64,000 nt of DNA from Saprospiraceae bacterium. GTDB taxonomy: Bacteria; Bacteroidota; Bacteroidia; Chitinophagales; Saprospiraceae. The translations under genes were made by a program, and so were the position numbers. The DNA is taken from contig JAIPBL010000003.1 of NCBI GenBank assembly GCA_021739645.1, positions 1-64,000 on the forward strand, written 5' to 3'. The notes beneath the pieces were generated by a model. It searched no databases. It saw only the letters and a list, made by a program, of their open reading frames with translations, and was not told the origin of the DNA. Positions 37,101-45,365 of the stretch are shown here, piece by piece (position 1 is the first letter of the stretch; each line of letters begins with the position of its first letter).

Positions 37101-38351
37101 TCATTTTAATATAAGTACGTCCTTGTCACCATAAGTGTCATAACTATTTGTGATGACTTTATCGCCAGGCTTCAAACCTTCCAATACTTCATAAAAGTTT
37201 GGATTTTGACGACCGAGCCGAATGGTTTGTTTAATGGCATTTCCTGAAGCCTCATCTAAAACATAGACCCAGTTTCCACCTGTTGTCTGGTAAAAGCCAC
37301 CTCTTGCAAGTAGCACAGCATCTTCCTCTGCGCTGAGTTGTAACTTAACAGAAATGGACTGGCCCCGTTTTATGCTATTGGGTGATTTACCTACGAAAGT
37401 CATATCTGCCTCAAAAGCACCATTGCTTACTTGTGGGTATATTTTGGTGATTTTCAATGTATAGTTTTCGCCAGCAAGGGTAAAACTGCCTTCTTGCTCC
37501 AAGGCAATACGGGATATATAAAACTCATCGATTCGAACCCGAATTTTAAAGGCTGTCAAGTCATCAATTTGGCCGATATTTTCACTTCGTGCCACGCTCT
37601 CCCCAAGTTCTTTTGTTAATCCGGAAAGTTGTCCTGAGATGGGAGCTTTCACGATGAGTTGGTCTACGCTTTGTCTGGTAATGGTTAGGTTGCGCTGCAT
37701 CAAGTCCAAAGACGAGGTCATTTGTTGTTGTTGGAGCACTTGGTAGGCAGAGTCCTTTCTTAAAGTAGCAGTCAGCATTTTTTTGCGGGCAGCCAAGTAT
37801 CCAGACTCATCTTCCATTTCTTCAAGTTCAACCTGTGAAATCACGTTTGATTCATATAATTTACGATTACGGCGGAGTCGCTTTCCGTTCGTATTTATCT
37901 GATTGTCAACCTGTAATGCTTGTTCTTTCATGCTCAAACTTTGCTGTTCCATGAGTAGCGAGGTGTTCCGTATTTGGTTGATTTGGGAGATGATGTTGGC
38001 CTCTTGGTTGAGGTAGTTGACCATAAGGTCTGGGTTGGAGAGCCGCAATATTTCTTGCCCTTTTTCGACAATGGCGCCATCTTCGACAAATTTTTCTTCC
38101 ACTTTTCCGCCCTCAATCGCATCCATCCGGACGGTTTTTATGGGGAGTACAATACCCGTCACAGGAATAAACTCTTGGAATTTATTGTGTTCAACTGTTG
38201 AAATGGTGAGTCTATCAGTAGTGACATTGAGTTTGGAAACCCCAGCGTTTTTGTAAAAACAACGGCCAATAGTCCCTAAAGCAATTACTGCAACTGCGAT
38301 AATTATTAACCGCCGTGGTGTCCAAATTCTTTTTTCAATTTTTTTGTCCAT
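37101..38351 (-). CDS. periplasmic adaptor (HlyD/MacA-type membrane fusion protein)
   Basis: This 416-residue adaptor is anchored by one N-terminal helix (about 15-33) and links the inner-membrane transporter to the periplasm. A biotinyl-lipoyl half-motif (GGKVEEKFVEDGAIVEKGQEILRL within about 80-105) is followed by a long coiled hairpin (about 110-220), the second lipoyl half (VKAPISGQLSGLTKELGESV) and beta-barrel/membrane-proximal domains ending ...GDKVITNSYDTYGD. It is first in the operon and directly downstream of the sigma-54 promoter. No TolC-like outer-membrane channel gene is in the window, so the outer component would be supplied elsewhere or not used. Confidence 0.92.
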   Translation of the reverse strand: MDKKIEKRIWTPRRLIIIAVAVIALGTIGRCFYKNAGVSKLNVTTDRLTISTVEHNKFQEFIPVTGIVLPIKTVRMDAIEGGKVEEKFVEDGAIVEKGQEILRLSNPDLMVNYLNQEANIISQINQIRNTSLLMEQQSLSMKEQALQVDNQINTNGKRLRRNRKLYESNVISQVELEEMEDESGYLAARKKMLTATLRKDSAYQVLQQQQMTSSLDLMQRNLTITRQSVDQLIVKAPISGQLSGLTKELGESVARSENIGQIDDLTAFKIRVRIDEFYISRIALEQEGSFTLAGENYTLKITKIYPQVSNGAFEADMTFVGKSPNSIKRGQSISVKLQLSAEEDAVLLARGGFYQTTGGNWVYVLDEASGNAIKQTIRLGRQNPNFYEVLEGLKPGDKVITNSYDTYGDKDVLILK

Positions 38352-38419
38352 GTGTCAATTCGTGAAATGGCTGTGTTTTAAAAAATGGTTAATTCCAAGT
38401 TTGTTGTCATTGGCATAGA

Positions 38420-38435
38420 TTCAACTGCCGTGCCA
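38420..38435 (-). promoter_or_regulatory. sigma-54 (RpoN) promoter of the adaptor-ATPase-permease operon
   Basis: Read on the minus strand: TGGCACG (38435-38429), GCAG, TTGAA (38424-38420). The -24 GG and the -12 G are separated by exactly 10 bp, matching TGGCACG-N4-TTGCW except that -12 is GA instead of GC. The predicted transcription start is near 38410, about 59 bp before the adaptor ATG. Confidence 0.82.
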
Positions 38436-38499
38436 GCAAATCTAATGACTTGAAAAACAAAGACTTACGCATTTTCGCAGCATTGAGTTGCGCTCAAAC

Positions 38500-38517
38500 C
38501 TGTTCATTTTCGAACAG
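38500..38517. promoter_or_regulatory. predicted activator-binding palindrome, proximal
   Basis: CTGTTC-N6-GAACAG is a perfect 6-bp-arm palindrome centred about 98 bp upstream of the predicted sigma-54 start. It is a likely upstream activating site for the NtrC-type regulator encoded next door. Confidence 0.7.
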
Positions 38518-38522
38518 TGCGG

Positions 38523-38538
38523 TGTTCAAAATAGAACA
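38523..38538. promoter_or_regulatory. predicted activator-binding palindrome, distal
   Basis: TGTTC-N6-GAACA repeats the proximal palindrome with the same half-sites and spacing. Its centre lies 22 bp from the first one, about two helical turns, so both sites would face the same side of the DNA. Confidence 0.7.
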
Positions 38539-38594
38539 GTAAAATGTTAGGTTCTGGAAAAATAGTAAAAAGTAGGCGATGGAATCGCTCAAAC

Positions 38595-39941
38595 TCAGCC
38601 GAAGAAGATTAGTGTAAAAATAGTCCCATTGCTTTCCTCGCTAACTACTTGGATATCCCCCTGGTGCAGGCGCATTATTTGACGGGCAAGGCTTAACCCA
38701 ATTCCTGAGCCGTGGGCTTTCGTGGTAAAAAATGGAATGAATATTTGCTCTAAATTATCAACTTGAATGCCGTGGCCATTATCGGATATTTTTATCAGTG
38801 TGCGCATTTGTTCATCACGGTCTGCCACAATCAAAACTTTTCCATCAGGGGTTTCTCGTACTGCATCAAGCGCATTTTTAATAAGATTAATAATGACTTG
38901 CTCTAATAAAACGGGGTCTCCAGAAACTTGCATATTGGGACGAAAACATTTGAAATCAAGCTCAACCTGTTTAGGAACCTCGTTTTTCATTAATGCCAAT
39001 AATTGGATAAAAAAAGGCTCCAAAACGATGGGCTGCATGTTTACGACTGGGATTTTCGTCAGCCTGCGATAATTTTCTGTAAACTTCAATAGGCCAGCAC
39101 TGCGCTTTTGAATTACCTCTAAGGCTTGTGCCACATCCGCCATGTTTTCAGGGTTGATAATCGAATTGTCATTCAACATACCCGCAGCAGATTCGCTCAG
39201 GCTGGCAATTGGTGTGACAGAATTCATAATCTCATGGGATAAGATGCTAATTAGCTTGTGGTATGACTTTATTTCTTCCCCGGAAAGCTCTCCTGACAAG
39301 TTGAAGAAAGTGTACAACCTGAATTCGTCGTTTTTATGTTTTAATATAAAACATCGAATTGCTAGCTGCACCACTTCGTCATTAATGACTACTTTTTGAA
39401 CGATTCGTTCATTTATTGGCAATTTATTAAGTACACCAAATAGCGTTTCATCAATTAGTTTAAAAGTCCCTAAATCTTGAAAATATGATTTATGGAAAAT
39501 GGCTTTTAATGCCCGGTTTGTCAATAAAACCGTACCATCTTTATCTGCACAAAATATTCCAGTATCAACATTTTCAAATACTAATTGCATAAGCTGACGG
39601 TTAGCCTCATTTTGCGAGCGAAGGTTGCGAAACTTGTCCGTTATGGCATTGAATTCAGAAAACAGCACGGCTTGTGGTTCGTTTCCATCTGTGGCTGAAT
39701 ACGTGCGAGCAAAATCATCATAGCGTATGCTCATTAGAAAATCAGCTATTTGGTTATTCACCTCATATATCTGCCTAAATAAGCTTATGATAAGTAACAG
39801 GATTATTATACTGCCCAGTATCACCCATAGCATCCCAAAGTGTTCATGTTGGAAATAAGCCACAAATACAGCAAACATCAACAAGAAAATCAGTGAAAGG
39901 AGCAATATAATTCTAACTCTAAAACTTTTTAATGCTTTCAT
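38595..39941 (-). CDS. sensor histidine kinase, intramembrane-sensing type (NtrB-like)
   Basis: This 448-residue kinase starts at ATG 39941 (MKALKSFRVRI), one base after the regulator's stop. Two membrane helices (about 9-29 and 37-56) are separated by only about seven residues (QHEHFGM), so there is no periplasmic sensor domain. A HAMP-like/linker region and a PAS domain (about 120-225) follow, then the phospho-acceptor box LSHEIMNSVTPI (about 250), N-box IINLIKNALDAV, G1 ISDNGHGI and G2 GSGIGLSLARQI. It should phosphorylate the adjacent NtrC-type regulator. By analogy with Bce-type kinases it may sense through membrane or transporter contact. Confidence 0.92.
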   Translation of the reverse strand: MKALKSFRVRIILLLSLIFLLMFAVFVAYFQHEHFGMLWVILGSIIILLLIISLFRQIYEVNNQIADFLMSIRYDDFARTYSATDGNEPQAVLFSEFNAITDKFRNLRSQNEANRQLMQLVFENVDTGIFCADKDGTVLLTNRALKAIFHKSYFQDLGTFKLIDETLFGVLNKLPINERIVQKVVINDEVVQLAIRCFILKHKNDEFRLYTFFNLSGELSGEEIKSYHKLISILSHEIMNSVTPIASLSESAAGMLNDNSIINPENMADVAQALEVIQKRSAGLLKFTENYRRLTKIPVVNMQPIVLEPFFIQLLALMKNEVPKQVELDFKCFRPNMQVSGDPVLLEQVIINLIKNALDAVRETPDGKVLIVADRDEQMRTLIKISDNGHGIQVDNLEQIFIPFFTTKAHGSGIGLSLARQIMRLHQGDIQVVSEESNGTIFTLIFFG

Positions 39942-39942
39942 A

Positions 39943-41313
39943 TCACAATCCAAATTTTTCAAGCCTGCGGTACAATGCTGCACGTGTTAGTCCCAGCGAT
40001 TCCGCTGCCTTGCTGATGTTGCCTTGGTGTATTTCTATGGCTTTTTGAACCAAACTGCGTTCTATTTCCTCCAAATTCATGTTATCCGGCGAGAAGACAG
40101 CTTTGTTGCCGTCCGATTGAAGTAGGAAATCGCCCGGTTGCAACTTTGCTGACTCGGTCATTATGACAGCACGTTCAATGGCATGGCGCAATTCTCGCAC
40201 ATTCCCATGCCAAGGGTACTTTTCCAGTTTTTCTTGGGTTTCTTTTTCAAAACCAAGGCCGGATTTGCGGTATTTTTTGGAGTAAATATCCAGGTAATGC
40301 TTTGCAATTAGGCGTATATCACCCACCCGCTCCCGCAATGGTGGCATTGAAATTTCAATGGTATTAATTCGGTACAATAGATCTTGACGAAATGTCTTTT
40401 CAGCCACCATGGTTTTCAGGTCGCTATTAGTTGCACATATCAGTCGAAAGTCAACTGGAATTTCTTTGGTCGAACCAACCCGTACTACCTTTCGGGATTG
40501 TAATACGGCCAATAATTTAGCTTGTAGATTTAGGCTTAAATTGCCAATTTCATCTAAAAAAAGCGTACCGCCATTGGCTGCCTCAAATTTGCCAATATGG
40601 TCTTCTTTGGCATCCGTAAAAGCGCCCTTTACATACCCAAAAAGCTCACTTTCAAACAGCGATTCTGAAATAGCGCCGAGGTCAACATTAACGAAAATCT
40701 TTCCACCTCGTGTCGATTGCCGATGCAATTCTCGGGCAGTGAGTTCTTTTCCAGTGCCGTTTTCTCCGGTTACCAGCACGTTGGCATCGGTTTTGGCGAC
40801 TTTTTCGATCGTTTTGAAAACTTCCTTCATCACTGGTGATTCCCCCAAAAACTCGCCGCCTTTGCCATCCAATTGAGCTAGGATTTGCTTGTTTTCTGCG
40901 GAGAGATGTTGCACTTCCTGCTTTAGCAAGGCCAAATTTAAAGCCGACTTTACCGTTGCCAATAGTTTTTCATTCCGCCATGGTTTTTCGATAAAATCAG
41001 TAGCACCCAGCTTCATCGCATGAACGACCATTTCCACTTCACCATGAGCGGTAATAATGACCACTTGCATTTGTGGGCGCAGCTCCTTTATTTTCTGAAG
41101 CCATTCCAGCCCAATCTTACCGGATGAGTCTCCCTTGTGGAAATTCAGGTCAAGCAGCAATACATCAGGCTCATATTGCTGCACCAATCGGGGCAAATGT
41201 TCTGGATTTTGCGCTGCAAACACCCTGGCAAACACGGGTTTGAGCAGCATTTTTAAAGAAAATAGGATGTCTTCCTCATCATCTAGAATGAGGATGGTAC
41301 CGGGTTGTTTCAT
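39943..41313 (-). CDS. sigma-54-dependent response regulator (NtrC family)
   Basis: This 456-residue activator has a receiver domain (about 6-120; DDEED acidic pocket, phospho-acceptor Asp in VLLLDLNF, Thr in IITAHG, Lys in FIEKPW), an AAA+ domain (about 150-385) with Walker A TGENGTGKE, the sigma-54 contact loop GAFTDA (canonical GAFTGA), Walker B GTLFLDEIGNL and an arginine-finger region, and a Fis-type helix-turn-helix at the end (NISKAAESLGLTRAALYRRLEK). It should bind the twin palindromes at 38500-38538 and open the sigma-54 promoter. It is cotranscribed with the kinase, in the same direction as the permease operon. Confidence 0.95.
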   Translation of the reverse strand: MKQPGTILILDDEEDILFSLKMLLKPVFARVFAAQNPEHLPRLVQQYEPDVLLLDLNFHKGDSSGKIGLEWLQKIKELRPQMQVVIITAHGEVEMVVHAMKLGATDFIEKPWRNEKLLATVKSALNLALLKQEVQHLSAENKQILAQLDGKGGEFLGESPVMKEVFKTIEKVAKTDANVLVTGENGTGKELTARELHRQSTRGGKIFVNVDLGAISESLFESELFGYVKGAFTDAKEDHIGKFEAANGGTLFLDEIGNLSLNLQAKLLAVLQSRKVVRVGSTKEIPVDFRLICATNSDLKTMVAEKTFRQDLLYRINTIEISMPPLRERVGDIRLIAKHYLDIYSKKYRKSGLGFEKETQEKLEKYPWHGNVRELRHAIERAVIMTESAKLQPGDFLLQSDGNKAVFSPDNMNLEEIERSLVQKAIEIHQGNISKAAESLGLTRAALYRRLEKFGL

Positions 41314-41362
41314 ATAAAATCAATGTATTTGGGGTAAAAGTAGAAGATACTTGCTTCAAAGG

Positions 41363-41370
41363 CAAAACTA
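41363..41370 (-). promoter_or_regulatory. candidate -7 box for the regulator-kinase pair
   Basis: The minus strand reads TAGTTTTG, matching TAnnTTTG, 50 bp before the regulator start. No TTG lies at the preferred 19-bp distance. It indicates housekeeping (not sigma-54) expression of the control genes. Confidence 0.4.
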
Positions 41371-41468
41371 TCCAATCCAGTTTAAAAAAGCGGATTCTCT
41401 TTGATTCAGGTCATTTAACCTTTGAATTTAATCCCAATAGCCTCTCTGCTAATCCGTAAAAAAAACGC

Positions 41469-41476
41469 TATCCTTG
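41469..41476 (+). promoter_or_regulatory. candidate -7 box shared with the ThuA-type gene
   Basis: TATCCTTG lies 18 bp before the ATG at 41494. The same octamer, with the same following GC and a similar distance to the start, occurs at 45338-45345 before the ThuA-type gene. Confidence 0.4.
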
Positions 41477-41493
41477 CTCTCCAAAATTTTGAT

Positions 41494-42326
41494 GGTATGC
41501 AATTGAAACAGTTTTTCTATTATTTCCTTTTTTGCTCCGCAATTTTTGCACTTATCTCCTGTGGCCCAGAACCGAAAGTGCTCGTTTTTTCAAAGACTGC
41601 GACGAAGAAGGGCATTGTGTCGAGAGCAGTGAATGCTTTCCAGAGTGCGATGAAGACATGGTCTGCCATGAAGGTCAGTGTTATATGGATGCAAATATTT
41701 GCGGCTTTGATGTTACTGTAAGCGGACAGGGTGGTGCAAATACCTATACCTTTTACAACGATGGCACGCTTCCTCCAGGAACTCAACTAACGCTGACCTA
41801 TGTAACGTACAACATTCCCGACAATATAGTAGTATCGGGTAACGGAGTATCGTCAAGCGAGTATGATGGCTGTGTCTCCACTGGGCCAGAACCAGAAGAC
41901 CCCTATACACTGTTGTTCACCATAGGCACCGGCAATGAAATCGTTGTCACTGTCACTACTTGTGGCTCGACTTCTTCAAAGTTCCATTTTACAATAAGTT
42001 GCCCCGATGAATTTCAAAACGACCCACCTTCAGACAGAATGGTGGGTGTCAATGGAGGTGGTGTCGAAGGGATAAAAGTCCACCCCAATCCATTTGTATC
42101 GAACATTGACATCACGGCGGCCAATGTTGAGAACCCGTTTGTGGGGCAGGTAGTCCTGCTTGATAACCTGGGAAGGGAAGTTCTCAGTAGGGAGTTCGCC
42201 TTTGAGGCCGGGCACAACAGCATGAACATTGATGGGCTAGAAGGCCTGGGCGAAGGGCTTTACATCATCTTGGTAAGAAAAGATGGCGAGGTGTACGCAT
42301 CCAGGAAGGTGGTCAAATTGGAATAA
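41494..42326 (+). CDS. Cys-rich T9SS type A cargo protein with frameshift after a copied lipoprotein leader
   Basis: From ATG 41494 the frame encodes a lipoprotein leader (FCSAIFALISCGPEPKVLVFSKT) nearly identical to that of the ThuA-type protein at 45366, then loses sense and stops at about 41721. A second frame covering 41532-42326 encodes the real body: a cysteine-rich segment (DCDEEGHCVESSECFPECDED...CHEGQC), a beta-rich domain (about 75-165) and a T9SS type A sorting domain starting GIKVHPNPFVSNIDI and ending SRKVVKLE. Adding one base in the T6 run at 41585-41590 would join leader and body. No other convincing start exists for the body. Function is unknown; it is a sequence error, slippage-controlled gene or recent broken fusion. 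Confidence 0.6.
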
Positions 42327-42365
42327 TTTTGATTTTTGATTTCAAATATTGATATTGCATCTTTG

Positions 42366-42396
42366 AGAAGGCACTTGAAAAACTCAGGTGCCTTCT
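42366..42396. terminator. hairpin between secreted-protein genes
   Basis: AGAAGGCACTTGA (42366-42378) pairs with TCAGGTGCCTTCT (42384-42396) with one G-T pair. No long T run follows, so its action as a terminator is only moderately supported. Confidence 0.55.
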
Positions 42397-42431
42397 TGGC
42401 TTTGAGCTTTGGTGCAGTGGAGAATGCTTAA

Positions 42432-45302
42432 ATGTATTTTCATTGGGGTTTCTTGAATAATTTTCAATTTTTTTTAAAAAAGAGCATTTTGCAAAGAATA
42501 GGTAGAAATTGGAAAAAATGGCGGTTTTGGGCGACATCGTTGTTGGTGCTAACACCGTTTCTTCTTTCTGCACAGAAGATAATCTATGTGGACACTGCAT
42601 TCAGCATCTTTGTCCCCAAAACGATTTTTGGGGAGATTGACATCAACACTTGCACCGACAGCTTGATAGAGGAAGAGCCGCTGCAATTTTCGTATGATGT
42701 CCTGGTCAATTCAGATGGAGAAATGTATGGCTATGGCCCATTGAACGGCTTTATTTATGACACCTTGTTTTTTCTTTCGCTTAATGAGCCAGCGTCTTTG
42801 TATTGGCCACCTAATTCCACGACAATCAGCCACGAGATCCGTGGCTTGACCTGCGATGAAAACGGCATTGTTTATTCAGCAGGCAAGGGTATTTCAAGGC
42901 GAAACACAAATTGTTGTTATGAACAAAATACTCCTTGTTGTGACAAATGGAAGGATGTTTATTTGGGAACCTTGCCTCCAGGCATGCAGTGCCTCGGTGA
43001 CATCACCTACCGTCGGGGCAAGTTTTACCTTTCGGCCATTGGAAACAAGCTGGTAGAAGTCAACATGAAAGACCCTTCAAAGAGCCAGATTGTCATGGAG
43101 TTTCCCCCCGGCACTTTGCCCATACATGGCCTTACTACCGTGCAAGTGGGTTGTGATAGCGTTATTACCTATGCGACAGGCAGGGCTTGGAACCATTCCA
43201 TCATCTATGAACTGAACTTCAATAACTGGACATTGACGCAAGTCTGCGACATGCCCTTATTGGCCATTGATGGAGCTGCCAACCAAACCGAGTGCATGCT
43301 CCCCCCCTGCGACCTCTTCGTTGACCTCGACAACGACAACAGTTCTCTTGCCTTCTGGGGGAACTATTGCGCTGACCCCTTCTGCCTGCCACCCATGACC
43401 GTGACGGATACCGATGTCGTCATTCTTTCCATGGCCAATACGCTGGATTCCATGCTTCTTGAACTGACGGGTAGCCAAAATGGTGCATCGGAGTACTTGG
43501 AAACCAACATGTCCGCAGGCAATCTGACCATATTGGGCAATGGCAGTTCCAGCCTTCTATTCATCAACAACGGTACGGCCTCGCTTTCCGATTTTGAGGC
43601 CGCATTGAAATCGGTTGCCTATCAAAATGTAGCAGTTCCTTTGACCTATGGCATGCGCCATGTTCGAGTGAATGGCTGGTCGGGTGGGGTTGCGAGCATC
43701 GTTTCTACTTCCGACCTGCCATTGACCAACAACGTCCTTCAAACCATTGCTGTTGCCACATTGCCTACTTGCCATGGCTTGCAGAATGGAAGTTTGGAAG
43801 TGCAAACAACGGGCGGCACAGCCCCTTATGCCTACCAATGGCTTACCGGTTCAATCGACACGTTGCTTAATGGCATTGGGGCTGGCAGTTATCCGATAAC
43901 GGTAGAGGATGCTGCTGGCTGCGTCAAATCGGATACGTTTGTGCTTGTGCAACCGGATAATTTGGAGGCAACTATTGCGTACATGGGGTTGTCAACCATT
44001 TGCAACAGTTCAGGTGCGCTAAATGGTAATGCGGTTGGTGGCAACCTGCCCTATACTTTCATTTGGGACAACGGCATTGTCGGAACGAACAATGATAACC
44101 TTGGCGCTGGTGATTATTTGCTAACGGTGGTTGACAGCAATGGCTGCCAAGCCACGGCCATTTATTCGATACTGGAAGGTGACACGATATTGGTCAATCA
44201 GGTTGCCGCCATCTGCGAAGGAGAAAGCCTTGCTTGGAACGGACTGAGCTTGAGCGCCGATACTTTGGCATGTATGGTCTTTGCGCAAGCCAATGGTTGC
44301 GATTCCACGGTCTGTATGGCTTTGACCGTGCATCCATTGCCTCTGCCACAAATCACTTCGATGGGCAGTTTGTGCAATGGCCAATCGGTAAGCCTTTCGG
44401 TTGGTCAGTTCGCCAGCTACCTATGGTCGTCAGGGGAGAACCTACCCGAAATTTTGGTCAACATGGCAGGCGATTACCTAGTTACGGTCACGAATTCCTT
44501 TGGCTGCACTGCCACGGCAAGTACAGTGGTAATGCCAGCTGTTTCATTTGAGTATTCTTTCGAGCATCCTTGTTTTGGAGTAGATGATGGAAGTATAATT
44601 TTTGGATTGGTCAACGGTGGGACACCTCCTTTTCTGTATTCAATAGATAGCACCAATTTTTTTCAATCTTCTGTGTTCAATAACCTCCCAAGTGGGGAAT
44701 TTTGGCCTTCGGTAATGGACGCTACTAACTGTAAGGTTTTTGATGTTGTCGTTTTGGATGCACCGCTTGCGATACTGCTTGATGCCGGAGCCGATGTTGC
44801 CACGCAATTGGGTGTACCAGTAACTTTGGGTGCAACCACCAACTTGAACAGCCCAACCATCCTTTGGGAGCCTGCTGATTTCTTGGATTGTTCAACTTGC
44901 CTGAACGTGATGGCCAATCCCCCGTTTTCCTTGGAATATTCCGTGACGGTATCGGATGCCAATGGCTGCGAAGCCGTTGACACGATTGCAATATTTGTTT
45001 CTGATGGGCGCAAATATTATATTCCTACCGCCTTTTCGCCCAACGATGACGGAACCAACGAAGGTTTTACCATTTTCAGTGAGCCATCTGCTTTCAGTAT
45101 AGCTTCCCTTGAAATATTCGATAGGTGGGGCGAACTGGTATTCCAGGCTAGTGACATTCCAACAAACGATACTTCAAGGGGCTGGAAGGGTGATTTGGAC
45201 AATGAACCAATGCCCACTGGCTTTTACGTTTACGTCGTAAAGCTGCTTTCAATTGATGGTGAGGAGACCTTAGTTAGGGGCGAGATAAACTTGGTCCGTT
45301 GA
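42432..45302 (+). CDS. SprB-repeat surface adhesin, T9SS type B (gliding-motility C-terminal domain)
   Basis: This 956-residue secreted protein starts at ATG 42432; the hydrophobic leader (RFWATSLLVLTPFLLSAQ) begins only at about residue 30, so a later non-ATG start is possible. The first third (about 50-290) looks like a propeller-type domain, followed by a cadherin-like beta segment (about 290-430), two SprB-type repeats (GTAPYAYQWL..., GGNLPYTFIWDNG..., each closing with VxDxxGC), further Ig-like domains, and a type B sorting domain from about residue 860 (YYIPTAFSPNDDGTNEGF). By family it is a cell-surface or released adhesin. It sits between two genes that share a duplicated leader. Confidence 0.88.
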   Translation: MYFHWGFLNNFQFFLKKSILQRIGRNWKKWRFWATSLLVLTPFLLSAQKIIYVDTAFSIFVPKTIFGEIDINTCTDSLIEEEPLQFSYDVLVNSDGEMYGYGPLNGFIYDTLFFLSLNEPASLYWPPNSTTISHEIRGLTCDENGIVYSAGKGISRRNTNCCYEQNTPCCDKWKDVYLGTLPPGMQCLGDITYRRGKFYLSAIGNKLVEVNMKDPSKSQIVMEFPPGTLPIHGLTTVQVGCDSVITYATGRAWNHSIIYELNFNNWTLTQVCDMPLLAIDGAANQTECMLPPCDLFVDLDNDNSSLAFWGNYCADPFCLPPMTVTDTDVVILSMANTLDSMLLELTGSQNGASEYLETNMSAGNLTILGNGSSSLLFINNGTASLSDFEAALKSVAYQNVAVPLTYGMRHVRVNGWSGGVASIVSTSDLPLTNNVLQTIAVATLPTCHGLQNGSLEVQTTGGTAPYAYQWLTGSIDTLLNGIGAGSYPITVEDAAGCVKSDTFVLVQPDNLEATIAYMGLSTICNSSGALNGNAVGGNLPYTFIWDNGIVGTNNDNLGAGDYLLTVVDSNGCQATAIYSILEGDTILVNQVAAICEGESLAWNGLSLSADTLACMVFAQANGCDSTVCMALTVHPLPLPQITSMGSLCNGQSVSLSVGQFASYLWSSGENLPEILVNMAGDYLVTVTNSFGCTATASTVVMPAVSFEYSFEHPCFGVDDGSIIFGLVNGGTPPFLYSIDSTNFFQSSVFNNLPSGEFWPSVMDATNCKVFDVVVLDAPLAILLDAGADVATQLGVPVTLGATTNLNSPTILWEPADFLDCSTCLNVMANPPFSLEYSVTVSDANGCEAVDTIAIFVSDGRKYYIPTAFSPNDDGTNEGFTIFSEPSAFSIASLEIFDRWGELVFQASDIPTNDTSRGWKGDLDNEPMPTGFYVYVVKLLSIDGEETLVRGEINLVR

Positions 45303-45337
45303 AGTATTAAAAACTCCTCTTTTTCAGTCGAAAGCAC

Positions 45338-45345
45338 TATCCTTG
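45338..45345 (+). promoter_or_regulatory. candidate -7 box for the ThuA-type gene
   Basis: TATCCTTG, one mismatch from TAnnTTTG, lies 21 bp before the ATG and is the same octamer as at 41469-41476. Confidence 0.4.
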
Positions 45346-45365
45346 CCTTCTAAAATCCGAAGGCA

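Noticed and set aside
38483-38497. Third palindrome TTGAG-N5-CTCAA near the activator sites
   Set aside because: Half-sites and spacing differ from the TGTTC-N6-GAACA pair, and so short a palindrome is expected by chance.
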